From assembly GCF_000189635.1 (NCBI RefSeq), contig NW_002476226.1:248001-312000 (forward strand): a stretch of 64,000 bases of DNA, written 5' to 3'. Position numbers and translations under genes: made by a program. Below, one piece after another: positions 48,709 to 60,803 of this stretch; positions within the stretch are counted from its first letter, which is position 1; each line of letters starts with the position of its first letter. Source of the stretch: Tetrahymena thermophila SB210. Taxonomy: Eukaryota > Ciliophora > Oligohymenophorea > Hymenostomatida > Tetrahymenidae. The notes under the pieces are model-generated. The model saw nothing but the letters and a program-made list of their open reading frames with translations. It was not told the DNA's origin and searched no databases.

Positions 48709-50926
48709 TCAATTTTTTAAAATATCTACAAATGTGTCTTTTCCGATTTAAACTCTACCGATAGAACGCATATTTTTTTTACCTTCTTTTTATCTTTCTA
48801 AAAGCTTCTTTTTTCTTGAATAATCACCGCCATAGCACTTAGCTGTTACATTTTTTCTTAAAGCAGGAATTTCCTCTCTTGCTATAATTTTTGATCCTAG
48901 TTTTGCTTAAATAGCTACAGTAAATTGTTATCCAGGTAATTTTTCTTTTAACTTTTTGCAAATGTTCTTACCAAAATCATGAGCTCTTCTCTCATGAACC
49001 ATAAATGAAAGAGAATCTACAGGTTCTCCCATTAATAGAATTACTAATTTTTTAATCTTAGCCTCTCTAAAACCAGAATGATAATAGTCTAGAGATGCAT
49101 ACCCTTAAGTTGCCGATTTTAATTTATCAAAAAAGTCAGTAATAATCTCACTTAGTGGGAAAGTATATTTCAATTTAAATCTTTTTTCATCTACTATGTT
49201 GATTTCTTTTTATTCTCCTCTTCTTTCATCTGCTAAATTCATCACAGCAGATACATACTCTTTTGGACATAAAATTGTAGCTTCTGCCAAAGGTTCTTCG
49301 TAATGTTCTACAAGTCCATCATCAGGAGCCATTAATGCATTTTCTACTTCTAATATCTAATTATTTATTTATGTTAACATTAATGAAAATTATTAATAGC
49401 AGCTTGTAATACTTTTTATGAATTTCTGAGCTTTGCCCTATAAGGTACAGAGGGAGTAGTTAAAAAACAGTCTAAATTATATTCATCATCAAGTCTTTAT
49501 TTGAATACATCCATATGTAATAGCCCCAAAAACCCACAACGGAAACCGTTACCTAGCGCTGCACTGCTTTCTTTATAAATATGAACAGCTGGATCAGTTA
49601 AAGCAAGCTTGTAAATACTCTTTTCCAACTGCATATAATCCTCTGGATCATCTGGATAAAGACCTGCAAAAACCATAGGTCTTGCTTCTTAGAACCCTTA
49701 TTCAGGTTCTACCTCTTCATCTGGTTTATGGAAAGTATCACCAACTCTTGCATCAGAAACAGCTTTCATATTGGTAAAAATATAGCCGACTTGTCCTGCA
49801 GTTAAAGAGTTTTATGGTGTCATTTCAGGATTTAAAATACCTACCTATAGAAATTTTTATTAGTTTTTGATAAATAAATATGTATTAAAATTACTTCAAA
49901 AATATCATATCTTTTTTTAAAAGCACAAGACATGATTTATTCTCCTTTAGCTATACACCCATCTTTCACTTAAACAAGCATTACAACACCTTAGTCTTTG
50001 ATGAACCAACTATCAATTAAGAATCCCTTGAAGGGCTTGTTAATATCAGCTTTGGGTGGATCAAGCTTTTCAACTACAGCCCTAAGAACTCCATCTACTC
50101 CAACACCAGTCTTTGCACTAATAAAATGAATATCTTCTTTTTCTACATCAAATTATAACTGCATATTTTCAGCGACTTCTTCAGGATGAGCAGCTGGCAT
50201 ATCAATTTTATTAATAACAGGAATAATTTTTAGTCCGTTATCTTTAGCTTTTTCATAGTTGCTTAATGTCTAAGCCTAAATACCCTAACATGCATCTACA
50301 AGTAGCAAAGATCCTAGTTTTCAAATGAAATCAGTTATTTTATTTAAATTTTTTAACATTTCAAAAAGAAAATTCTTTGAATTACCACTACAAGATCTCA
50401 TACTTCTAGAGACTTCGTAATGAAAGTCAACATGACCAGGAGTATCAATTAAATTTAACAAATACTTTTCGCCTTTATATTCATAAGTCATTGCAGCTGT
50501 TTGAGCCTTAACTGTAATACCCCTCTCTTTCTCAACCTAAAGCTTATCTAAGTATTACTCTCCTAAATATTTTTTAACACATTAATATTATGTACAATCT
50601 CTACTATTTCTTCAATTAATCAAATAAAAATATTGCTTTTCTCCACTAAATCCATTTTTAGCAAGTATGTAAAATTTCCGCTAAAGATTTATTTAAAACT
50701 TATTCATGTTTATTTTTTAGTCTAATGATAAACAAAATATACCTTTTACAATTGTTCCAGTCATTTCTAATATTCTATCAGCCAAAGTGGATTTTCCATG
50801 ATCAATATGTGCAATAATGTTGAAATTTCTAATTTTATCAATAGGAAAATTTGGTTTTGGCGAAGCTAAGAAATATTTAGGAATCTAATTTATTTAAATT
50901 GTTTATTTGAAAATCTTTTTTAACAT
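48709..50926 (-). CDS. GUF1: Mitochondrial elongation factor 4 (GUF1/LepA)
   Basis: Five exons; introns 50563-50742, 50314-50385, 49845-49894 and 49357-49412; 619 residues. It starts with a short basic leader (MLKKIFKQTIQINQIPKYFL), fitting mitochondrial import. GTPase motifs: G1 [10 protein letters not shown]2 region [13 protein letters not shown]3 DTPGH, G4 NKID. LepA-specific parts follow: [27 protein letters not shown] and the C-terminal [20 protein letters not shown] ... [22 protein letters not shown]4 acts on translating ribosomes and in mitochondria promotes efficient synthesis under stress. Length is normal for the family and no motif is missing. Confidence 0.95.
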
Positions 50927-51460
50927 ATTTCAGCTATAGCTACCTAAAAGTGCTAATATTATTCGTATGTCTACCTTTTATAATAATTATATATTACTGA
51001 TTGGTATAAAATATTTGAAATAAAAAGAAGATATTTCTTAAGTTTTTAATTAAAATAATTAATTAATTAATGCCATTCTTTATTTTTACCAAAAAAAGTA
51101 ATAAGCGTGTTTTATTAACACAAAGTATGGAATAAAATTATTTAAGCAAAATTTTTTCACAAACAAAAATAAAATTATTATTTAGTATATCAGTAATATT
51201 AAAATTTTGAAAAACTATATATATATATATATATCTCTCATGACAACTTTTAAATATTAATTTAAAAAGAATTAATAACAGTATGTATTTGAGCCAAACA
51301 AATGTATTTGTTTATTTATTTATTTTTGTATTTAGTTAGATAAAGAAATTAAAAAAGTTTGAGAGATAAAACTATATTTACAAATCTTAAGAATTGAAAT
51401 AAGAAACTTATTAAAAACTTTAAAGATTTATTACTTAATAAGAATACAAGCAAAAGGAAA
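50927..51460. other. Promoter region between divergent genes
   Basis: Shared upstream region of GUF1 and eL18. Contains an AT dinucleotide run (51216-51234) and TTTA tandems. Nothing else seen. Confidence 0.5.
51216..51234. repeat. AT dinucleotide microsatellite
   Basis: An uninterrupted TA/AT run of 19 nt in the region between GUF1 and eL18. Confidence 0.9.
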
Positions 51461-52732
51461 ATGGTATATATTTTTAAAGACCTAATCATATTCAAATGAA
51501 ATTTAAAATTATTTTTTTTTAATTTCTTAGGCTATTGATTTATATAAGCAAGGCAGAATAGTTAGAAGATCCGTAGTTAGACAATCTAAAACAACCAATG
51601 TCTATCACAAGCTTTTAATTAAAGTAATTTTTTATAATCTTTCTTTATAAGTTAAATAAATAACTATCGCCTTCATTCTTAAGCATAAATTATTTTAAGT
51701 ATCAATTATTTTAGGACTATATTTAAACATGGCGTTTATGATATTATTTTCAAAAAAAATTTTTAAATAGCTGTAGTAGGCTTATCTTTACCTTTTGTAT
51801 GAAATATTAATGAAAAAAGTTAACAAATATATAAAATAGAACTAAATTTTTGAAGTTTTAAAAAAACAAAATGTTATTTTCGATTATAAAAGATCAATCA
51901 TAAAGCATTTTATCTAATATGATTAAAGTTTTATAAAATACACTAATATATTATCTAGTAGAAAACCATAAACCAAATAGTAGAAATAACAAAATAAAAT
52001 AGCAATTTTTAATTATCTACTTGCTAAATTAATTAATAAATTAATAAATTAATTAATTAATTAATTGGTTGATTACCCAGAATATAAAAATATTGTGATT
52101 TTTTGATCAATCAATCAATCAATTATTTTATTTTAAATATTATTTTAAATTAAATTAAAGATTTTTGTATTTATAAAATAATAATAAATATATTTGTTTA
52201 TAAATAACTCTTTAAAGCTTTACAAATTCTTATCAAGAAGAACTGATTCTAAATTCAACAAAACTATTTTAAAGAGATTAAGTACCTCCAAATTAAACAG
52301 ATTCCCTCTTTCTTTGAGCAGAATTGTTAGAAATGCTTCTGATTTAAATAAAATTATTGTTTCTACTGCTACTGTTACTAATGACGAAAGACTCTTAGAA
52401 GTTCCTAAAATGACTGTATGTGCTTTTAAGTTTACTGAAACTGCCAGAAAGAGAATTCTTGCTGCTGGTGGAAATGTTCTCACCTTCGACCAACTTGCCC
52501 TTAAAGCACCCACTGGTACTAACTGCCATCTTTTGAGAGGTCCTAAGGAAAGAGAAGCTTACAGACATTTTGGAAAGGCTCCAGGTCAAAAGGGGTAATA
52601 TATTTACATATTACTACTTATTATTAAAATTTATTGATTTTAAATTATTTAAAATATTATAAAAGTTCTCATTCAGCTCCTTATGTTAGATCTGAAGGTA
52701 GAAAATTCGAAAGAGCTTGCGGTCTTAAATGA
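51461..52732 (+). CDS. RPL18: 60S ribosomal protein eL18
   Basis: Exons 51461-51463, 51531-51623, 52218-52594 and 52666-52732 encode 179 residues. The protein begins [15 protein letters not shown] and continues [57 protein letters not shown] and [14 protein letters not shown], matching eL18 throughout. The first coding exon is only the ATG codon. The second intron is 594 nt, far longer than others in the window, and contains TTAA tandems; I see no convincing C/D or H/ACA snoRNA in it. Codons are GC-richer than in neighbours, as expected for a highly expressed gene. Confidence 0.97.
52029..52065. repeat. TTAA tandem tract in eL18 intron 2
   Basis: A run of TTAA/AATT units inside the 594-nt intron. 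Confidence 0.8.
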
Positions 52733-53779
52733 AAAACATAAATAACAAAAACTAATAAAAATATAAAATAAAAAATAATAAAATATAAATTAAAAAAATA
52801 TTAAAAATCAAATTAAATAATATTTTTAAATCAACTATATTATATTATTTATGTATATAGTATAAAATAAAGCATCTAAAATTTTTATTTAAAGATTTAA
52901 CTGTATCAATCAATAAGAATAATTTTAAGCTCCATTTATAAAATATAATAAAAACTTTTAAAATTTATTTATTTCATTTGTAAAAAAAAACTGTAAAGTG
53001 CAAATTGTTTTATGAATGTAATAAATGTTATGAATATAAATTTTGATAAGAAAAAAACTTCATATTTTAGGAAATTAATTAATTAGTTTCTGAAACTTAA
53101 ATCTGAAAAATCTACCTTAAATTATCTATTTTTAACTTTTAAAGGATACGAAAAGAAGAGGTGATGAAAGGACATTTGTATTTAACTTCTAAGATAAAAA
53201 TTATTAAATTAATTAAACTTTACTTCACCCATTTTATATTTCTTTAAATTTTAGTAAATATTTATAATATATTAATTTTATTTTTTTATGAATTATTTGA
53301 TATTTAATCAAAAATTATAAAATATTATTTAGTAATCAAAATTATTTGTTATTCAAAGAATTTAAATTTTAAAATAAATTTTATATAAAATAATCATAAA
53401 AATTTAATATTGCTATTTATAATTTATTTAACTCTTTTTATTATCATAATTTTTTTATGATTCAAATAAAAACATTTATTTTGTATTGAATTAAGCATAT
53501 TCAATTATTTATTATAAGCGATTTTGATTATTAAAAAATGATAAATAAAACAATAAAAATCAACGGTATTATTATATTTGGTGATTCTGAATGAGTCATC
53601 TTTTAAATAAATTATTAAAAATAAGGTAACTCGTATAGCATTAATTGATTTATAAAATTTCTTAATTTTTACATTTAAAACGTAAAAATAAAGTATAGTT
53701 CTTTAATAAATAAGATAATAAATAAAGTAAGCAAGATAGATAGAATACATTTTTAAAACTTAAATAGAACCTATATAAT
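52733..53779. other. Intergenic spacer
   Basis: A/T-rich between two plus-strand genes. A short less AT-biased patch near 53145-53195 has an Arg/Lys-rich open frame but no start or splice structure I trust. Confidence 0.4.
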
Positions 53780-56717
53780 ATGACAGATTAAATAAATTGC
53801 TTGTCTGTAGTTCTAAAAAATATGCAAGCAAAGAGGCTACTTTCATTTAGTGAAGTGGACTTTATTACAGATGGAGCAACGCGTGGAAATGACAAAATTT
53901 TAGGAATTCTTTAAGATTTTTTCAATGAAAATTAATAGCAGCAACAAGAAATAGAAGTATTCGAAAATAAGATTTTGGATTTTTTGAAAGAGCAGGATAC
54001 GCGGTCTATTCAATAAAACCAAAAATAAAATGATTTAAATAGCTCTGAAGAAAATGAAAAATCATAAGAAAGCCCATCAAAAACTAATATTTAGGTACCT
54101 CTAAAAAAAGGAGAAGAAGTAAATGGAACAAGTTAGTAGTAAAATAATAACATTTCTAATTTGGCTGAAAAGAAATCTAATCATATAAGCTTTGGCCATT
54201 TTTTTTCAAATAAAAGCGAAAATTCTGATAGTTAAAAGTTTATTTCTACTCTTAGTTTGCAAAAGCAATAAGCATTGCAATATTTAAAATCTATTCTTGA
54301 TTTAAAATAAAAGGTATGTATGTAATCTATAATTTTTAGCTTTAAAAAATGTTAAAAACATATTATTTTAGAAGAAAAAATTTACTGGGCATCTTTGTTT
54401 GAATTATATTTTGGTTTATTATGCCCATTTTTCTTATTTTATCTTTAAATAATAATAACAAATAATTTTAACTCAAATAAATTATTTTGGTTTTATTAAA
54501 TTAAAGAACTCTAGTATTAGCGAGAAGCAATCGAATCAAAAATATAGTGAAGACTTTGATTTCTTATGTGAAGATCTACTCATACATCTTCTTAGCCCAG
54601 AAAAGTAGATACCACAATTTATAATAAAAATTTAATAGTTATTTACAAAAATTAGGAGCGATTATAATCAGGCAGAATAAGAAATAACTCAACTTCTTAC
54701 TCAAAAAAAAAATATAATTAAAGAAAAAATATTTGCTTCCTAAAAGTCACTTCTAAAAGCCTCTATAATAAATTGTGAAATGTATTAAATTGTAAGGTAC
54801 ACTAAAGAAATTCTAAAAAATTTATTTGGAATTTGTGAGTTTGAGGTGGCAAAAATTCATAATAACATGATAAACACATTTTAATCAAAGAATATTATCT
54901 AATTTACAGGCGTAAATTCTCCTATTTTTAATTTCATGAAATATTTATAATTGATGCTTTCAACATATTATTAATATTACAGGACACAAAAGATGAAGAG
55001 GAGCTTAAAAAATAATTTAATTAATATGTGCCAAATAAGGTTTTTTTGTTAAATGATGCACAGAAAAAAGATTTAGAAAATTTGTTTTGCTTCGAAAAAA
55101 ATAAGGAATCTCTTATGATATTAAAATCGTAGGATGATGATGCTTACATTTTAGTTTTCCACGTTAATCCCCACTAGAAAGGCGATTCTTTTTTCTCGAT
55201 TTTGGAGTACTTATTTATAGTTTATTAAATGATTTTAGAAATAAAAAATTTTAATTGTATTTATAAAATAGGAATAACTTTGATAATAGTTTTAATAATT
55301 TATTTAAAGATTAGATCATCTCTCTACTTTGCATCTTTGTTAGAGATAAAGATTATTTGCAGTAACATTAATTGACAAAGGTTAAAAATTAACCCTTAAA
55401 TTTCAATTCTTATTAAAAGAAAAAAATATTTGCACAAACTCGTTAAGTTGATTGAAGAATATATTAAAAAATCAGAACTCATACTCATTGAAGATATTAG
55501 AATTTGCTTTCAAAAATATTTTGACATACCAGCGTATATTTAAATTATATATTCATGTATGTAAATGCTCTTATTATATTTTCAAATTAAAAATTAGGTA
55601 AATTATTTTTGGATGGGAACAACTGCAATAGGTAAGAATCATTCAAACTTTTATAAAGAAATTTAATAGTTTTTTAAAATAGGTTAATTAGAATAACTAA
55701 GTTCAGTAAGAAGATTCTTGTAAGTATGAAATATCTATACCTATAGCTAAAATTACACTTAAATGCTATCTTACTAAAGCTCATTATAGCAAACTATTAT
55801 AACTCCAAATATTTGAAAAGGTTCATAAATATATTTAATTTTAATTTTATATTAAATTATACTGAACATATCAAAATATAGGTAATGACAGCTATATATA
55901 GTGACCATCACTAGAAAATAAAAACTCTGCTAAGCAAATTCACTAATTACATGTACTTTCTGAGGAATGGAGAGATAGTGCTTATGGATTTTAATAATAA
56001 AGGAGATTTAATATTCATATCCTAAACTTTAAACCCTGCAACTATGTAAATAATCATTTTCGTATAAAATAGAGATATTCATTTAATCATATTTGCTATA
56101 AAAAAGTGAAAAGCTAAAAATAAAAATATCTGAAAGCAGTGACAGTGTTGACCCGTCCTTTTATTTTAATTATTTAGATATTTTTTAAAACAACTAACAT
56201 GTAAAAACACTCATTTAGGAAATACGTAATGATCCTGAAAAATTTAGTATCAGAAGTGAGGGAGATCCTCATGTTGAAATTATAATAAATCCTTCAAGTA
56301 AAAATGATGGTAAAAGAGGTTTCAAGATATTTTTAAAGTAGGAAGATTTTCATACTTTAAATACAATATCGATATAATAGCCATCACAAAATTTAAAGGA
56401 GAAACATTTACCTTAAGTTAGTAAAATTAAAAGGGCTATGCATAAGCTTTCATTTATTACAAGGACATCAAAAACAGCAATGTCTAAAGATGTAAACATT
56501 TTAATTAATCATTTAAGCTAATATAAATTTACATAAAATAAATTTTTGAAAAAAGATGGTACTAAAAGATCCTGATGTTAAAAACTCTTGGGTCAGAGAG
56601 TATTTACCAGACAGAGATTTACAAAAAATATAAGAAGATGAAAATCAAAAACAAGATGGCAATTAAAATAGATCTAATTAGCCACGTTTATTTAATCCTC
56701 AAACTACGTATATATAT

Positions 56718-56772
<55 letters not shown>

Positions 56773-58384
56773 TAAGTGTTTAATTATTTTACTTTATACT
56801 CTCCAAATAAAAAAAGCATAAATAGAATTTCTGATGTGCTTCTAACAAGTTAAAATATAAGCAAGCCCTAACCACAAGATCTAACTAAAAAAGAGCAAGA
56901 AGATACTTTACTTGACCAATTCAAGTTTGACATATTTAAAGCAGACTAGAAAGAAAAAGTTAGGATAATTTGGTCTATTTTCTAAAAAAGAAACTATTTT
57001 GAAAAATACAAAATTCCTATAAGTTAATTTTGTGAATTCATTTAAGAGATAAGATTAAGATATAATAAGAGAGGAAATCCTTTCCATAATTTTGATCATG
57101 GTATCACTGTTATGCATGGATGTTACATGCTTTGTTGTTAGACAGTAGCACAAACAATCATAAAAGAAATTAATGAATTTGCCTTAATTTTTTCAGGTAA
57201 TTTTTTTTATTTTTAAAGTTTTCCACTTTTTATTGAATATTTGTACTTTTGAATAAAAGGTCTATGTCATGATGTTTCTCATACAGCAAGAACGAATCTT
57301 TTTGAAGTAAATAGTATGTCAAAGCTAGCTATTCGCTACCATGATAAAAGTGTATTAGAATAACACCATATTGCTGTTACATTTAAAATTTTGAGGAAAA
57401 AGGAAGCAAATATTCTAACTTAGCTACCTTTAGAATAGGTTTAGCAAATAAGAAAAATAGTTATAAGTAATATATTAGCTACAGATATAAAGTAGCATTT
57501 TGATCTATTAAAGGACTTTGAGCTGAGGTTTGGCAACAAAGGGTTGAAGTTAAAAAATGATTTTCAAATAAACGAGTAAGAATGTCAAAGTGTTACTACA
57601 TATTCAGATAATGATTTAAATTTAATCACAAATATGATGATCCACGCAGCTGATTTCCATGGCAATGCATAGGAGTTCGAGCTGAGTAAAAAATGGAGTC
57701 TACTTGTCAATCAAGAATTTCAAGCTTAAGTAAGAGTTTAACAAGTTTTATTTGGATTTAACATTTTATTTAAATTAAAAATAGTATAAAGAAGAAGCAG
57801 AAAAGAATATCCCACAAACTCCATATTTAAAAGATCTTGATAAAAGAGATATATTGGCAAAAAGTGAAATCGGTTTTATAAATGCTATTGTTAAACCTCT
57901 TTGGGAGTTACTTAATAAATTTTTAGGAGATGACTTACAAATATCAACAAATAATTTGTCAAATAATATCAAATAGTGGGATCAAATCAACAAAGAATGC
58001 AGTAATTAAGAGCCATCTTAAAAATTAAATAGCATTGATAAAGTATCCACTAATAATAATACAAATAAAAACAATGAAGACAAGAAAGATGAAAAGTAAT
58101 CACCAAATAATTTATCTTAAAACGGAGAATAGCATAAAAGTTTGGAATCTTCACCACTAGTGAATAGTCCAATTTTAAGCAATTTATCTAAAATAGAAAA
58201 GAAATCTTTATTTAAATAAATTACTGAAGAGAAAGTTCAAACATAAAGTGAATAGGAATAAAATTAGTTATAAAGTAGTGAAGATTAGGTGTAGTAGTAA
58301 AATGGAGAACAAGCCTAAACATAAAATGAATAAATTAACTAAAACTAAATATAAAAAAATAATGAAAATAGCGAAGAAAAGTGA
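53780..58384 (+). CDS. Cyclic-nucleotide phosphodiesterase with GAF-like N-terminal part
   Basis: ATG 53780; TGA 58382-58384; at least ten introns. The N-terminal ~180 residues are Gln/Ser-rich. Residues encoded at about 54507-56480 form one or two GAF-like regions (EDSCKYEISIPIAKITLKCY, FKDQIISLLCIFVRD, HVEIIINPSSKND); exact splicing there is not resolved everywhere. The catalytic domain (56790-57950) shows the class I PDE metal site: HNFDHGITVMHGCYM, then CHDVSHTARTN across an intron at ~57199-57259, EQHHIAVTFKIL, ATDIKQHFDLLKDFE and IHAADFHGNAQEFEL. The Gln/Asn/Ser-rich tail ends the protein. It hydrolyses cAMP and/or cGMP; GAF domains in this family often bind cyclic nucleotide. One intron carries a long TTTA repeat. 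Confidence 0.85.
56717..56774 (+). repeat. TTTA tetranucleotide microsatellite inside an intron
   Basis: About 14 uninterrupted TTTA units in an intron of the phosphodiesterase gene. Copy number is probably variable between strains. Confidence 0.9.
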
Positions 58385-59213
58385 AAAATATCGTATACAT
58401 GTCTACGATGTGAATAATAAAACTCAATTATTTCAATTAAAATAATAACATTAAGCTACTTAAAACAGAGAAAGTTTAGTTGGTTGGTTGGTTCGTTGCT
58501 TGGTTGGTTGACTGTCTATCTCTATGATTAACTGTCATACTGACAAACTTAGTAATTTACTAACTAAGTATTAAATATATATAAATTCAGAAAAATGTAA
58601 ATGTAATAAACACACAATATTATTTAGTTAGTCAATATTTATCTTTAATTTTTTCCTTTTTCTTATTGAATGAAATTAATTTACATTTGTGTTGGTTGAA
58701 ATAAATTTAATATTAAAAAGTATTTAAATAAATGAGATTTGTAAAAAGCCTATATTTTTTATTTTTTTGCTTGCTTCTTTACTTATAAATAATTTTTCAA
58801 ATTTTTAAATAGAAAGACTGGTCAAAAAAATTTTAAGGTAAAAAATTTGAATTATATATTTTATTTTTTTAAGTCAAGAAAAATTAAATAGATCATTTTT
58901 AAAATTCTTACTTTACAAAAATAATAAAAATTAATACTCACTCTAACAAAATTTTTTTAATTACAAAATAATAATCAAATAAATATCAAATAATTTAAGC
59001 ATTTGCTATATAAAAATACTTTTTTTTGTGATTAATAAAAATAAAGGTTGGGTTATACACATTTAAAGAGTTAATAGATTTGTAATATATTTCAATTTTA
59101 TATTAATTAATTCATCAATATAGTAATTTTTAGTTTAATTTGTCTCATTATACACTAAGGTAATCAACAATTTTTCAAATGTTAAGCATTTGACTTTCTC
59201 TAACGTATTTAAT
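58385..59213. other. Spacer between convergent genes
   Basis: A/T-rich with a TTGG tandem at 58480-58510. Nothing else seen. Confidence 0.5.
58480..58510. repeat. TTGG tandem repeat
   Basis: Imperfect TTGG units (TTGGTTGGTTGGTTCGTTGC then TTGGTTGG) about 100 nt past the phosphodiesterase stop, standing out in an A/T background. Not a Tetrahymena telomere repeat (GGGGTT). Confidence 0.8.
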
Positions 59214-60170
59214 TCAATAAAAAGTGTTTACTTATTTTGTAAAGATTTATGGTTTGTCAGTAATTTATGTGGTATTTAACTTTTAAAAATATGGAGTTTA
59301 TAAGTTTAAAGGATTTTTTACATTTGTGGCTTCATTTATATTTTCTTACTAGCTATATTAATTAAACATTAATTATGATGTGTATGGTGATTTCTTTTCA
59401 GAAGTAAACACCTTCCTTTCTCCACTTTCTAGTAAAAAGCGAGAATAATTTGGTTAAACATTATATCTACTTTCAAATACCATTGATTTATATACCTAAT
59501 TATCATTTTGATTTGTATATTTATATTATTTTTCTAATCTATCATTATTTAGCTATCTATTTTATTTATTGCTATAACCTTCATAAGAGCTTTTAAAGTC
59601 AGTACTTTAATTATAATTATTTCTTACAGATATTTATTTTGAATTTAGATAGGAAGGGAGGAGAGTTCTCTACTCACTTAATTATCTTGATTACTATAAA
59701 CTTGAGCTAAAGGGTCTGTCTGTAGAAAAAGATAACGCTGTTCCTAAATTATGTTAGCTTTAAGTGACTTATTATCTTAGTATTTATACATCGCTTTACT
59801 TTAATAAATCAAGTTCCTTTTACATAGGATCTTGATACTTTTTGTACTTATTGCTAAATAAGCTCCTCGTACCTTTGTATTCTATATCAAAATTAGGAAT
59901 ATCTTACTGAATGTAAGTAATTGGTCTGTTTTCTTATTCGATTACTGGCGTGTAATTTTAATTTTGTGAAACTTTCTTTGTGAATTATCTATAGTCCTCA
60001 TTTATGTTAAAATCCTATTAATTGATAATTATATGGTTGGACATACCACTTTCAAGATTATAGGAATATGGATCTGGGATACCAATCAAATTTCTTTAGT
60101 ATACACTATAATTAGGTAGATCAGATTTTAAAATATCAACTAATTAGTTTCTCATTTAATTTTATATCAT
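59214..60170 (-). CDS. Gln/Asn/Ser/Tyr-rich hypothetical protein
   Basis: Intronless, 318 residues, ATG 60170 to TGA 59216-59214. The sequence is polar and low in hydrophobic residues, with many Gln, Asn, Ser and Tyr; no globular domain, membrane segment or signal peptide is seen. Short Tyr-containing words recur (NYSVYQRN, TYIQQDIP, KKYQDPMQ, NYSRFLLE). It is probably intrinsically disordered. Ciliate basal-body and cortical proteins often look like this, but that is only an analogy. Confidence 0.75.
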
Positions 60171-60803
60171 ATCTGTAATTTAAAAATTCTTATCTCTTTT
60201 TTAAACCTCTTAATTGATTACTAATTTATAAATTTAAAAAATAATTTATCACTAAAACTTATTTTACAATTTTTTATTTGTTTAATTTAATGGTAAACGT
60301 ATTTAGCTTTATTATTTAATATAAATAAATATTCGTTTAATTTGATTGCTAATTTTATTTATGCATTTAGTTGATAGTAAGTATTTATCTTGAGATTATG
60401 CAATGCCAAATTTATTTTTTTTAAAGTTACTTTTTGTGATATTCTAACTCATTAAATTTTTTTAACTCTTTTAAAATATTTTTATTAATAATTCAAATAA
60501 AATAAAGTGGTTTCTCCTTTAATTAAAAATGAAAGTTAAGCACTAACTAAAAACTTTTATTTTTAATTCAAAATTAAGATACTTGTCTGTTTGCATTCTT
60601 CTATATTCAACTATATCTTTGATCTAGACAAAAACCAATAAAATCTGTCAATTTTGCGACTACATCAGAAATAATTAATTGCTTTTTAGATCAGACAATA
60701 TTTTAATATTATTTATAAAAAATAATTAATATTTAATATAAATTAATAGCTAAAAGAAAAAAATATAGAAAAAAAATAGATTCTAAGTTATAAAAAAGTA
60801 AAA
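60171..60803. other. Spacer between divergent genes
   Basis: A/T-rich shared upstream region. Nothing else seen. Confidence 0.5.

Noticed and set aside
56575-56775. Frame ending in an Ile/Tyr/Leu/Phe repeat
   Set aside because: The repeat is the TTTA microsatellite inside an intron of the phosphodiesterase gene.
58480-58510. Possible internal telomere or chromosome-breakage site
   Set aside because: TTGG units do not match GGGGTT telomere repeats, and no breakage consensus is present here or elsewhere in the window.
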